Positions 1-5,414 of a stretch of 5,566 bases of DNA are shown here, piece by piece. Origin of the DNA: CAYVQE01 sp964633205 (GTDB taxonomy: Bacteria > Myxococcota > B64-G9); the NCBI GenBank assembly GCA_964633205.1, contig CAZWFN010000255.1, positions 1 through 5,566 of the forward strand, in the 5' to 3' direction. Made by a program: the position numbers and the translations under genes. Below the pieces are notes generated by a model. It made no database searches. It was not told the origin of the DNA and saw only the letters and a list, made by a program, of their open reading frames with translations. Numbering within the stretch: position 1 is the stretch's first letter; each line of letters opens with the position of its first letter.

Positions 1-167
1 AACCAGCCCTGGCGAGGCCCGCGCGTGCCGCGCGGGGGGAGGTGACATCAACTCGTACCAGAACCAGCCCTGGCGAGGCCCGCGCGTGCCGCGCGGGGGG
101 AGGTGACATCAACTCGCACCAGAACCAGCCCTGGCGAGGCCCGCGCGTGCCGCGCGGGGGGAGGTGA
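1..167. repeat. 61-bp tandem repeat array, about 2.7 copies
   Basis: Three copies start at 1, 62 and 123, an exact 61-bp period. Copies 1 and 2 differ at a single base (T at 56, C at 117). Copy 3 is identical for its first 45 bases (123-167) and then gives way to unique sequence. Each copy holds a perfect 8-bp inverted repeat, CCCGCGCG-TGC-CGCGCGGG, at 18-36, 79-97 and 140-158. The period is not a multiple of three, so the array cannot encode an in-frame repeat protein. It starts at the window edge and may extend further left. It lies just beyond the 3' end of the minus-strand oxidoreductase gene, so that transcript would run into the hairpins. Near-identity between copies suggests recent duplication. 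Function is unknown. Confidence 0.93.
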
Positions 168-201
168 GTGCAGCGCGGAGGGTTTTGGTTCTAGCGCTTG
201 G

Positions 202-1341
202 TCAGCTGCGCTGGATTTCGATCTCCAGCTCGATGTTGCGGGCCGCGAGGTCGTTTAGGATGTGCTCCCAGACGCCGGGGTGGCTGGCCAGGTGCTCGGG
301 GGGATGGACGCCGGGTTCGGTGAGCTGGCCGGCGGCCAGCAGGCGGGCCACGCTGGCGGCCGGGAAGCCGGTGGTGCGGGCCATGGAGCTGGTGTGGGTC
401 TCTGGGTCGGTCTGATCGAAGAGCCGGTAGCGGTGCTGCTCGGCGGCGCCGGCGCGCTCGCCGCTGACGTCGACCTGCAGGAAGGTGAACTCCGGCTCGC
501 CGGGCTCCAGCCGCCACTGGCGGAACAGCAGCTCGGCGGTCAGCGCCCGCGGGCTGATGCGCCGGCCGTCGATCTCGACCGGGGTCTCGTCCAGCAGCCC
601 GGTGGCGCGCAGGGCGCGGATCAGCTCGGCGTGGCCGGGGTAGCGCAGGGTTTTTTCCACCAGCTCGGGCGCATCGATGGTGTCGAGCAGCGAGCGCAGC
701 CCGTCGGTGCACAGCGCCTCCAGGGTGCCCACGCCGGGCACCTCGACCGGCTCGGGCTCGGCCAGCGCCGCCACGGTGATGTCGCGGCCGCCGCGGCGCA
801 GCCGGGCCGGGCGGGTGTACTCCTCGAGCACGTCGGCCGGGGCGAAGGGCGCCTTGTACTGCCAGGGCAGGCGCCGCTCGCGCGGCAGGCCGCCGACCAG
901 GATGCGCGCCGCCGTGATGCGCTCGAGCTGTTGCTGGCTGCGGCCCATGGCCAGGTTGGCCAGCCCGGGGGCCACGCCGCAGTCGACCACCGCGCACACG
1001 CCGCGCTCGACGGCGCGGGGCGACAGGTCGCGGGCATCTTCGGGCATGAAGGAGATGTCGCAGCAGGGCTTGCCGGCCGCGATCACCGCGGCCAGCGCGG
1101 TGTGGCCCAGGTGGCTGGGCAGGGCGCCGACCACCGCGTCGAGCCCGCCGAGCAGCTCGGCCAGCGCGTTCGGCCGGCCGAGGTCGAGCTCGGCCGGCTC
1201 GAGCCGCGGCGCGTCGGCCAGCGCGGCCAGCCGGATGGGGTCGCGGTCGGCGGCCAGCACCCGGTAGCGGCCGTCGGCGGCCAGGTCGCGGGCGATGGTG
1301 GCGCCGACCAGGCCGCAGCCGAGAACTCCGATGGTTTGCAT
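202..1341 (-). CDS. Saccharopine dehydrogenase / lysine 6-dehydrogenase-like NAD(P)-dependent oxidoreductase
   Basis: A 379-residue cytoplasmic protein. The N-terminus is a Rossmann fold: beta strand TIGVLGCG with the dinucleotide loop GCGLVG at residues 8-13, followed by an acidic residue in the AADRD segment (31-34) that would contact the cofactor ribose. Further segments match the saccharopine dehydrogenase family, and in particular the order seen in bacterial L-lysine 6-dehydrogenases: VVGALP (70-75), CDISF (94-98), DCGVAPGL (120-127), VGGLP (149-153), a TDGLRSLL stretch (212-219) and TLRYPGHAE (231-239). Family members oxidise or reduce amino-acid adducts of lysine metabolism; the substrate here cannot be read from sequence. 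The ATG start at 1341 puts the Rossmann strand right at the N-terminus and has an AGGAAGG ribosome site (1345-1351, minus strand). The frame stays open further upstream only as a composition artefact. It is transcribed divergently from the START-domain gene, with no same-strand partner in the window. The length is normal for the family and the gene appears intact. Confidence 0.88.
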   Translation of the reverse strand: MQTIGVLGCGLVGATIARDLAADGRYRVLAADRDPIRLAALADAPRLEPAELDLGRPNALAELLGGLDAVVGALPSHLGHTALAAVIAAGKPCCDISFMPEDARDLSPRAVERGVCAVVDCGVAPGLANLAMGRSQQQLERITAARILVGGLPRERRLPWQYKAPFAPADVLEEYTRPARLRRGGRDITVAALAEPEPVEVPGVGTLEALCTDGLRSLLDTIDAPELVEKTLRYPGHAELIRALRATGLLDETPVEIDGRRISPRALTAELLFRQWRLEPGEPEFTFLQVDVSGERAGAAEQHRYRLFDQTDPETHTSSMARTTGFPAASVARLLAAGQLTEPGVHPPEHLASHPGVWEHILNDLAARNIELEIEIQRS

Positions 1342-1452
1342 GGGCCTTCCTTTCGCCTGGGGTCGCAGGCCGACGGATCGCAGATTTCGGCGCCCTTGGC
1401 AAGCGGCTCTGGCTGTGCCGGGATCGCGGCCGATGAGGAATGCCAGTAGGCA

Positions 1453-1471
1453 CAGAACTTGCTTGGTTCTG
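1453..1471. promoter_or_regulatory. Inverted repeat in the divergent intergenic region, possible operator
   Basis: CAGAAC-N7-GTTCTG is a perfect 6-bp dyad with a 7-bp centre. It lies in the 165-bp gap between the divergent oxidoreductase and START genes, 35 bp upstream of the START protein's GTG. A weak TTGCTT -35-like hexamer (1459-1464) falls inside it, but no convincing -10 follows at 17 bp. It could be a repressor or activator site, or chance. No clear sigma-70 promoter was found on either strand of this gap. Confidence 0.25.
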
Positions 1472-1506
1472 GACCGGGTGCGACTCTGAAGCCGGGGAGG
1501 TGCTCG

Positions 1507-2181
1507 GTGTTGAACGCGACTGCGCTGTGGATGGTATGGGTGTTGGCCTGCAGCCTGCCGGCGCCCGCCGGGCCGGATGCCATGACCCCGATGGAGCGCG
1601 AGCTGATCGACGCCGGTTTCGAGCGGCTGGGGTTCAAGCACGGGGTGACGATCTACCAGCACGGCCAGACCAGCCTGGTGCACCTGGCCGGCGAGGGGCG
1701 TTTCGACGTGCCGCCGCAGCGGGTGGCGCGGGCCGTGCGCGACTACGCCGCCCAGCAGCGGCAGATGGAGCGCATCGCCGTCAGCCGGGTGCTCGAGCGC
1801 GGCGAGGACTGGCTGCTGGTCTACCAGCGCATCGCGCTGCCGGTGGTGGCCGACCGCGACTATACCATGTGCGTGCGTTGGGGCCGCGATGGGGGCGTAC
1901 ACTGGGTGCGTTACGCGGTGGTGGCCGACGCCGGGCCGGCGCCTACGGACGAGCTGGTGCGCGTCGAGCAGCACCGCGGCAGCTGGCAGCTCGAGCCGCT
2001 GGACGGCGGCCGCGCCACCCGGGTGCGCTACGAGGACGTGACCGACATGGCCGGCTGGATCCCGGAGTGGCTGGCCCAGTCGCGGGCCGACGACGAGGTG
2101 CCCGCGCTGTTCGCCGGCATCCGGCGGGTGATCGCGGCCCGGGGTGCGCGAGAGGCCGCAGGCGGCGCGGCCGGCCGCTGA
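1507..2181 (+). CDS. START-domain (SRPBCC superfamily) lipid-binding protein, exported
   Basis: About 224 residues. The first 22 or so look like a signal peptide: hydrophobic ALWMVWVLACSLPAPAG with a possible signal peptidase I site near APAG. The VLAC tetrapeptide (12-15) is a marginal lipobox, so a lipoprotein is possible. The mature part matches bacterial START-domain proteins: an N-terminal helix and strand region (28-75), the family signature around LPVVADRDYTM (111-121; usual form is P-W-P-V-x-D-R-D), and a C-terminal segment with SWQLEPLDGGRATRVRY (159-175) and GWIPEWLAQ (183-191), like the G-x-I-P-x-W motif. START domains bind a lipid or other hydrophobic ligand in a helix-grip cavity; the ligand is unknown. 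GTG 1507 was chosen because GGGGAGG (1494-1500) sits 6 bp upstream; TTG 1510 or ATG 1531 are alternatives. An upstream ATG at 1459 lacks a good ribosome site and would spoil the signal peptide. Probably an operon with the membrane-protein gene 25 bp downstream. Confidence 0.8.
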   Translation: MLNATALWMVWVLACSLPAPAGPDAMTPMERELIDAGFERLGFKHGVTIYQHGQTSLVHLAGEGRFDVPPQRVARAVRDYAAQQRQMERIAVSRVLERGEDWLLVYQRIALPVVADRDYTMCVRWGRDGGVHWVRYAVVADAGPAPTDELVRVEQHRGSWQLEPLDGGRATRVRYEDVTDMAGWIPEWLAQSRADDEVPALFAGIRRVIAARGAREAAGGAAGR

Positions 2182-2206
2182 GCCGGGCCGGCCGGGGAGG
2201 CGAGCG

Positions 2207-3628
2207 ATGGCCGACAAGGGCTTGCGCGTACGGGTGCGCGCCTGGCGCCGGGCGGCGGCCGACTGGGCCTTGCAGGCCGACGCCGAGTCCGGCTGGGCGC
2301 GGCGGCTGGTCAGCCACCAGCTGCGCCTGTGGCGGGTGGTGCTGCGCCAGTTCGGCCGCGACAAGCTGGGCACGGTGGCCGGCGACCTGACCTTCAAGAC
2401 CCTGCTGAGCCTGATCCCGGTGCTGGTGATCGTGGCCCTGGTGGTCGATTTGTTCACCTCGGACGGCCAGCTCGGCCGAAGGGTGCTGCAGTCGCTGTTC
2501 GAATCGCTGCACATCGACGCCCTCCAGATCACCGTCGACGGCGAGCAGGTCGAGGCGGCCGCCTGGGTCAACGACCTGGTGGCCACCATCCGCCAGCGCA
2601 TCAGCGCGGCCGCGGCGGTGGGGCTGGTGTTCCTGTTCGGTCTGGCGGTCAACATGCTGTCGACCATGGAGACGGCCATGAACCGCATCTGGAGCGTGTC
2701 CAGCAAGCGCTCGCTGTGGCGCAAGCTGACCATGTTCTGGCTGGTGCTCACCCTGGGCCCGCCGCTGGCAGCGCTGGCGGTGCACCTGTCGGGCCGGCTG
2801 GCCGAGTCGACCGCGTCCGCGCCGGTCTGGTTGACCACGCTGGGCCGCTTCGGCGTCGAGCTGCTGGCGGTCTGGGCGGTGCTGGTGCTGCTCTACCGGG
2901 CCCTGCCCAACACCCGGGTGCGCTGGTGGCCGGCGCTGGTGGGCGCCCTGGTGGCCGGCAGCCTGTGGCACCTGGTGGCCAAGAACGCCTTCGCCCTGTA
3001 CGTCGACAACGCGGTCAACTACCGCCAGATCTACGGCAGCCTGGCCCTGCTGCCGCTGTTTCTGCTGTGGGTGCACCTGACCTGGGTGCTGCTGTTGGTC
3101 GGCAGCGAGCTGGCCTTCGTGGTGCAGTACACCGACGAGCTCGACCCGCAGGGGGCCCGCATCGAGCAGGCCGAGTCCAGCCGCGGCGGGCTGTGCCGGC
3201 CGCTGGCCGCGGTGCTGGCCGCGGTGGCCTGCTGCGGCCGTTTCCAGCGCGGTCAGGGGGCCAGCAGCCTGGCCCTGCTGGCCCGGGCGGCGCGCAGCGA
3301 GCCGGAGCGGCTGGCACCCGACCTGGAGCGGCTGGTGGCCGCCGGGCTGCTGGCCAGCGGCGGCGAGCAGGACCACGGCTACCTGCCCGGCCGGCCGGCC
3401 GAGCGCATCCGGCTGGGCGCCGTGGTCGACGCGGTGACCGCCGAGCCGAACGCCGCGGCCGAGGCGGCCGCCGAGGCCGGGGCGGCCGAACGCGGCGCCC
3501 AGGATGCGCTGGTCCGCCGCGTCGCCCGCCTGATCTGGGGCGATAGAGAAACCCTGGATCAGACCCCGCTGAGCGAGCTGCTCGAGCCGCCTCCGGCGGA
3601 GCGCGAAGCAGCACCGGTCGGATCCTGA
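2207..3628 (+). CDS. YihY/virulence factor BrkB family inner-membrane protein
   Basis: 473 residues. Family landmarks appear in order: GDLTFKTLLSLIPVL (59-73; the family's A-x-x-F-x-x-L-x-S-x-x-P region), NRIWSV (159-164), NYRQIYGSL (271-279) and LLWVHLTWVLLLVGSELAF (286-304). About six membrane segments are visible, roughly 62-83, 135-155, 176-195, 213-231, 240-258 and 276-305. BrkB/YihY proteins are polytopic membrane proteins of unsettled function; the old RNase BN label is wrong for the family. Residues 320-473 form a long cytosolic extension: a helical 330-408 part resembling the winged-helix-like tail of some proteobacterial YihY members, an Ala/Glu-rich linker (413-430), then a charged tail. 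ATG 2207 is preceded by GGGGAGG (2194-2200) at 6 bp, the same layout as the upstream gene. An earlier in-frame ATG at 2144 lies inside the START gene and is less likely. The stop is 101 bp before hipB. Confidence 0.9.
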   Translation: MADKGLRVRVRAWRRAAADWALQADAESGWARRLVSHQLRLWRVVLRQFGRDKLGTVAGDLTFKTLLSLIPVLVIVALVVDLFTSDGQLGRRVLQSLFESLHIDALQITVDGEQVEAAAWVNDLVATIRQRISAAAAVGLVFLFGLAVNMLSTMETAMNRIWSVSSKRSLWRKLTMFWLVLTLGPPLAALAVHLSGRLAESTASAPVWLTTLGRFGVELLAVWAVLVLLYRALPNTRVRWWPALVGALVAGSLWHLVAKNAFALYVDNAVNYRQIYGSLALLPLFLLWVHLTWVLLLVGSELAFVVQYTDELDPQGARIEQAESSRGGLCRPLAAVLAAVACCGRFQRGQGASSLALLARAARSEPERLAPDLERLVAAGLLASGGEQDHGYLPGRPAERIRLGAVVDAVTAEPNAAAEAAAEAGAAERGAQDALVRRVARLIWGDRETLDQTPLSELLEPPPAEREAAPVGS

Positions 3629-3644
3629 AGCGCCGGCACGTTAT

Positions 3645-3656
3645 TCCCGTACGGGA
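3645..3656. promoter_or_regulatory. hipBA operator O1
   Basis: Perfect 12-bp palindrome TCCCGTACGGGA, centred between 3650 and 3651. It ends 6 bp before the -35 hexamer of the hipBA promoter. It is identical in core to O2 and O3. The likely ligand is the HipB dimer, inferred because HipB-type antitoxins repress their own promoters at repeated palindromes. Confidence 0.8.
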
Positions 3657-3662
3657 CAATAA

Positions 3663-3692
3663 TTGACAATCAGGACCTGGATGGGCTATGTT
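3663..3692 (+). promoter_or_regulatory. Sigma-70-type promoter of hipBA
   Basis: A consensus -35 TTGACA (3663-3668) is followed by an 18-bp spacer and a -10 TATGTT (3687-3692; 4 of 6 consensus). The expected start point is near 3698-3700, at the centre of operator O2, leaving a leader of about 30 bases before the hipB ATG at 3730. The local sequence is AT-rich compared with the rest of the window. Bound HipB at O1 and O2 would flank and cover the polymerase site. Confidence 0.75.
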
Positions 3693-3708
3693 TTCCCGTA
3701 CGGGAAAA
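3691..3708. promoter_or_regulatory. hipBA operator O2, longest palindrome
   Basis: TTTTCCCGTACGGGAAAA is a perfect 18-bp palindrome centred between 3699 and 3700. Its first two bases are the last two of the -10 hexamer, and its centre falls at the predicted transcription start. It is the most symmetric of the three sites and so probably the tightest (inference). Confidence 0.85.
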
Positions 3709-3719
3709 TACCGAATACC

Positions 3720-3724
3720 TGGAG
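3720..3724 (+). promoter_or_regulatory. Ribosome binding site that decides the hipB start
   Basis: TGGAG ends 5 bp before ATG 3730. The alternative in-frame ATG at 3688 overlaps the -10 box and lies upstream of the predicted transcript start. Its nearest AGGA is 12 bp away, so 3730 is preferred. Confidence 0.6.
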
Positions 3725-3729
3725 CCCGC

Positions 3730-3981
3730 ATGGCCGAAAACATCCCGTACGGGAAAATAACCAGCCCTGAACAGCTCGGCCGCTGGCTGCGTCACAAGCG
3801 CAAGCAGCTGGGCGTCGATCAGGTCCGCGCCGCTGGCCTGGCCGGGGTCGGGGTGCGCTTCCTGTCGGAGCTGGAACGGGGCAAGCCCACCCTGGAGCTG
3901 GGCAAGGTGCTGCGGGTGGTCGAACGGCTGGGACTGGAGCTGCACCTGGTCGCCCGCGGCGGCCCGGGGGTGGAGCGGTGA
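3730..3981 (+). CDS. hipB: HipB-type antitoxin, XRE-family helix-turn-helix repressor
   Basis: 83 residues. An N-terminal tail (1-11) leads into TSPEQLGRWLRHKRKQLGV, the first helix of an XRE/Cro-type domain. The helix-turn-helix follows, QVRAAGLAGVGVRFLSELE at about 31-49, ending with ERGKPTLELGKVLRVVERLGLEL. The RFLSELERGKPT block is typical of the small HipB-like antitoxins found next to hipA genes. In characterised systems, HipB dimers bind operator palindromes and also hold HipA, neutralising it and co-repressing the operon; this is family knowledge, not shown here. Operator O3 lies inside its own codons 5-9 (IPYGK). The stop overlaps the hipA start by 4 bp (GTGA), so the two are very likely translated together. 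Starting at ATG 3688 would add 14 residues, partly encoded by O2, and is unlikely. Confidence 0.85.
   Translation: MAENIPYGKITSPEQLGRWLRHKRKQLGVDQVRAAGLAGVGVRFLSELERGKPTLELGKVLRVVERLGLELHLVARGGPGVER
3743..3754. promoter_or_regulatory. hipBA operator O3, inside hipB coding sequence
   Basis: The palindrome TCCCGTACGGGA recurs here, centred between 3748 and 3749, within codons 5-9 of hipB. The right flank continues as AAAATA, as at O2. Its centre is 49 bp from O2, which is also the O1-O2 distance. It would act as a downstream roadblock or cooperative site. Confidence 0.78.
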
Positions 3982-5228
3982 GCGAGGAGCTGCAGGTCTG
4001 GTACGGCGACGAGCGCGTCGGCCGCTTGCGCCGCGCCGGTGACGGCATGGTCTTCGACTACGCGGCCGGCTGGCTGGCCGCCGGGGCGGCCTTCGCCCTG
4101 TCGCAGTCCATTCCGCTCGGCCCCGGCGCGCACTCCGGGCCCGCCGTGCAGAACTTCTTCGCCAATCTGCTGCCCGAAGGCGCCTTGCGCCAATCCCTGG
4201 CCCGGCGCTTGGGCCTGTCGCCGGACAACGACTTCGCATTGCTGGCCGCGCTGGGCGCTGACTGCGCCGGGGCGCTGCAGATCCTGCCCGCCGGCGAGCA
4301 GCCGCAGATCGCGAACGGGGCAGCGCAGGCCCTGTCCGCGGCCGAGTGGCGGCGCTTGCTGGCCGACCCACCGGTGCTGGCCGGCCTGGCCGAAGGGGGG
4401 CGCTTGCGGCTGAGCCTGGCCGGTGCCCAGGACAAGCTGCCGGTGGTGCTGCTGGACGGCGCGCCCGCGCTGCCGGCGCCGGGCGCAGCCAGCTCCCACC
4501 TGGTCAAGTTCGCCAACCGGGACTACGCCCAGCTGCCGGCCAACGAGGTCTACTGCAGCCGGCTGGCGCGGGCCGCCGGGCTGGAAGCGGTGGCGGCCGA
4601 GCTCATCCGCCTCGGCGGGCAGGAGGTCTGCCTGACGCGGCGCTACGACCGCCACGTCCGCGCCGGGCGGGTGGAGCGCCGGCACCAGGAGGACTTCTGC
4701 CAGGCGCTGGGGGTGTCGCACCGGCGCAAGTACGAGCAGGAGGGCGGGCCGGGCTTCGCCGACTGCTTCCGGCTGCTGGAGCGGGTCAGCGCCGAGCCCC
4801 TGAGCGACGTGGAGCAGCTGCTGCGCTGGCTGATCTTCAACCTGCTGCTGGGCAACGCCGACGGCCACGCCAAGAACCTGTCGCTGTTGCACTCTACAGC
4901 GGGCGGCTGGCGGCTGGCGCCTTGCTACGACCTGGTGTGCACGGCCGCCTACCCCAGGCTGGATCGCCGCGCCGCCATGGCCGTGGGCGGGCAGGCGGAT
5001 CCGGGGCAGGTGGGCCGCCGGCACTGGGAGCGGCTGGCCGAGCGCGTCGGTGTGGGGCGCGCCTTTCTGCTGGGCGAGGTGCGCAGCCTGGCCGAGCGGC
5101 TGCCCACCCTGGCCGCCGAGCAGGCCGCCGCTTTCGCCGCGCATCACGGCGACCATCCCATCCTGCCGCCGATACGGCGCGCCCTGCGCCGGCGCACGCG
5201 CCGCTGCCTGCAGCTGCTGCAAACGTGA
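3978..5228 (+). CDS. hipA: HipA-type serine/threonine kinase toxin
   Basis: 416 residues, close to the roughly 440 of E. coli HipA. The N-terminal HipA-coupled domain (about 4-105) contains the hallmark NLLPEGALRQSLARRLGL (63-80). The kinase core follows: RLSLAGAQDK (144-153), whose Ser146 matches the G-loop serine autophosphorylated in E. coli HipA; HLVKF with the ATP-binding Lys177; Glu190 in LPANEVYCSRLA; GNADGHAKN (292-300) with predicted catalytic Asp295 and metal ligand Asn300; and CYDLV with Asp318 as the DFG-type aspartate. All key residues are present, so an active kinase is expected. Known HipA proteins phosphorylate aminoacyl-tRNA synthetases (GltX in E. coli), causing growth arrest and persistence; the target here cannot be inferred. 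The start is GTG 3978, overlapping the hipB stop by 4 bp. Its own Shine-Dalgarno is too close, suggesting translational coupling. The C-terminus (residues 400-409) is arginine-rich. No clear terminator follows. Confidence 0.9.
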   Translation: MSEELQVWYGDERVGRLRRAGDGMVFDYAAGWLAAGAAFALSQSIPLGPGAHSGPAVQNFFANLLPEGALRQSLARRLGLSPDNDFALLAALGADCAGALQILPAGEQPQIANGAAQALSAAEWRRLLADPPVLAGLAEGGRLRLSLAGAQDKLPVVLLDGAPALPAPGAASSHLVKFANRDYAQLPANEVYCSRLARAAGLEAVAAELIRLGGQEVCLTRRYDRHVRAGRVERRHQEDFCQALGVSHRRKYEQEGGPGFADCFRLLERVSAEPLSDVEQLLRWLIFNLLLGNADGHAKNLSLLHSTAGGWRLAPCYDLVCTAAYPRLDRRAAMAVGGQADPGQVGRRHWERLAERVGVGRAFLLGEVRSLAERLPTLAAEQAAAFAAHHGDHPILPPIRRALRRRTRRCLQLLQT

Positions 5229-5340
5229 CCCCTGTTCCGCCGCGGCGCCGATCGCCCCGGGGGTGCGAAACGAGCCGTTCGACCTGCGGCGCCGGCCCGC
5301 TATGCACGGGCCCGGCCGCCCGGGATCGGGGACTTGGGGC

Positions 5341-5356
5341 TGGTATGGTCCTTGCT
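5341..5356 (+). promoter_or_regulatory. Candidate sigma-54 (-24/-12) promoter
   Basis: TGGTATGGTCCTTGCT matches the sigma-54 consensus TGGCACG-N4-TTGCW, with two C-to-T changes. The invariant GG (5342-5343) and GC (5354-5355) have the required 10 intervening bases. Transcription would start near 5367, about 48 bases before the ATG at 5415. No good sigma-70 promoter is seen in the 186-bp gap after hipA. The enhancer-binding site was not identified. Confidence 0.45.
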
Positions 5357-5414
5357 CTGACAAAGGGGTGTAAGGCGAGTCGGACCAAGGCGCGCAGCGC
5401 GCAGGGAGGCAGCC

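Noticed and set aside
1..122. Minus-strand reading of the repeat gives GWFWYELM, reminiscent of the GWFWY motif of TraF-like conjugation proteins
   Set aside because: The frame changes with every 61-bp copy and no start or supporting domain is visible, so there is no evidence of a gene.
1..167. CRISPR array
   Set aside because: Units are contiguous tandem repeats that are near-identical over the whole 61 bp, with no variable spacers.
262..1449. 395-residue plus-strand open frame opposite the oxidoreductase
   Set aside because: It is Gly/Gln/His-rich with no domain; the minus strand encodes a clear Rossmann-fold enzyme.
2227..2234. CGTACGGG half-match to the hipBA operator early in the YihY gene
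   Set aside because: Only one half and the centre match; the left arm CCC is absent, so it is not a palindrome.
202..2838. 878-residue minus-strand frame joining the oxidoreductase to sequence antisense to the START and YihY genes
   Set aside because: Only the part from 1341 down to 202 has family motifs and a ribosome site. The N-terminal 499 residues are antisense to two well-supported genes and show no recognisable domain; high GC suppresses stops.
1943..3376. 477-residue minus-strand open frame
   Set aside because: It is antisense to the YihY gene, low-complexity in Gln, His, Arg and Pro, and shows no domain. It is a composition shadow.
3759..3769. AACCAGCCCTG inside hipB matches the first 11 bases of the 61-bp repeat; a similar GAACCAGCCC lies near 5440
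   Set aside because: The matches stop there and lack the hairpin, and the words fall within coding sequence. Treated as chance.
5294..5312. GGCCCG-N7-CGGGCC hairpin after hipA as a terminator
   Set aside because: The stem is only 6 bp and no T-tract follows. It is common by chance in sequence this GC-rich.
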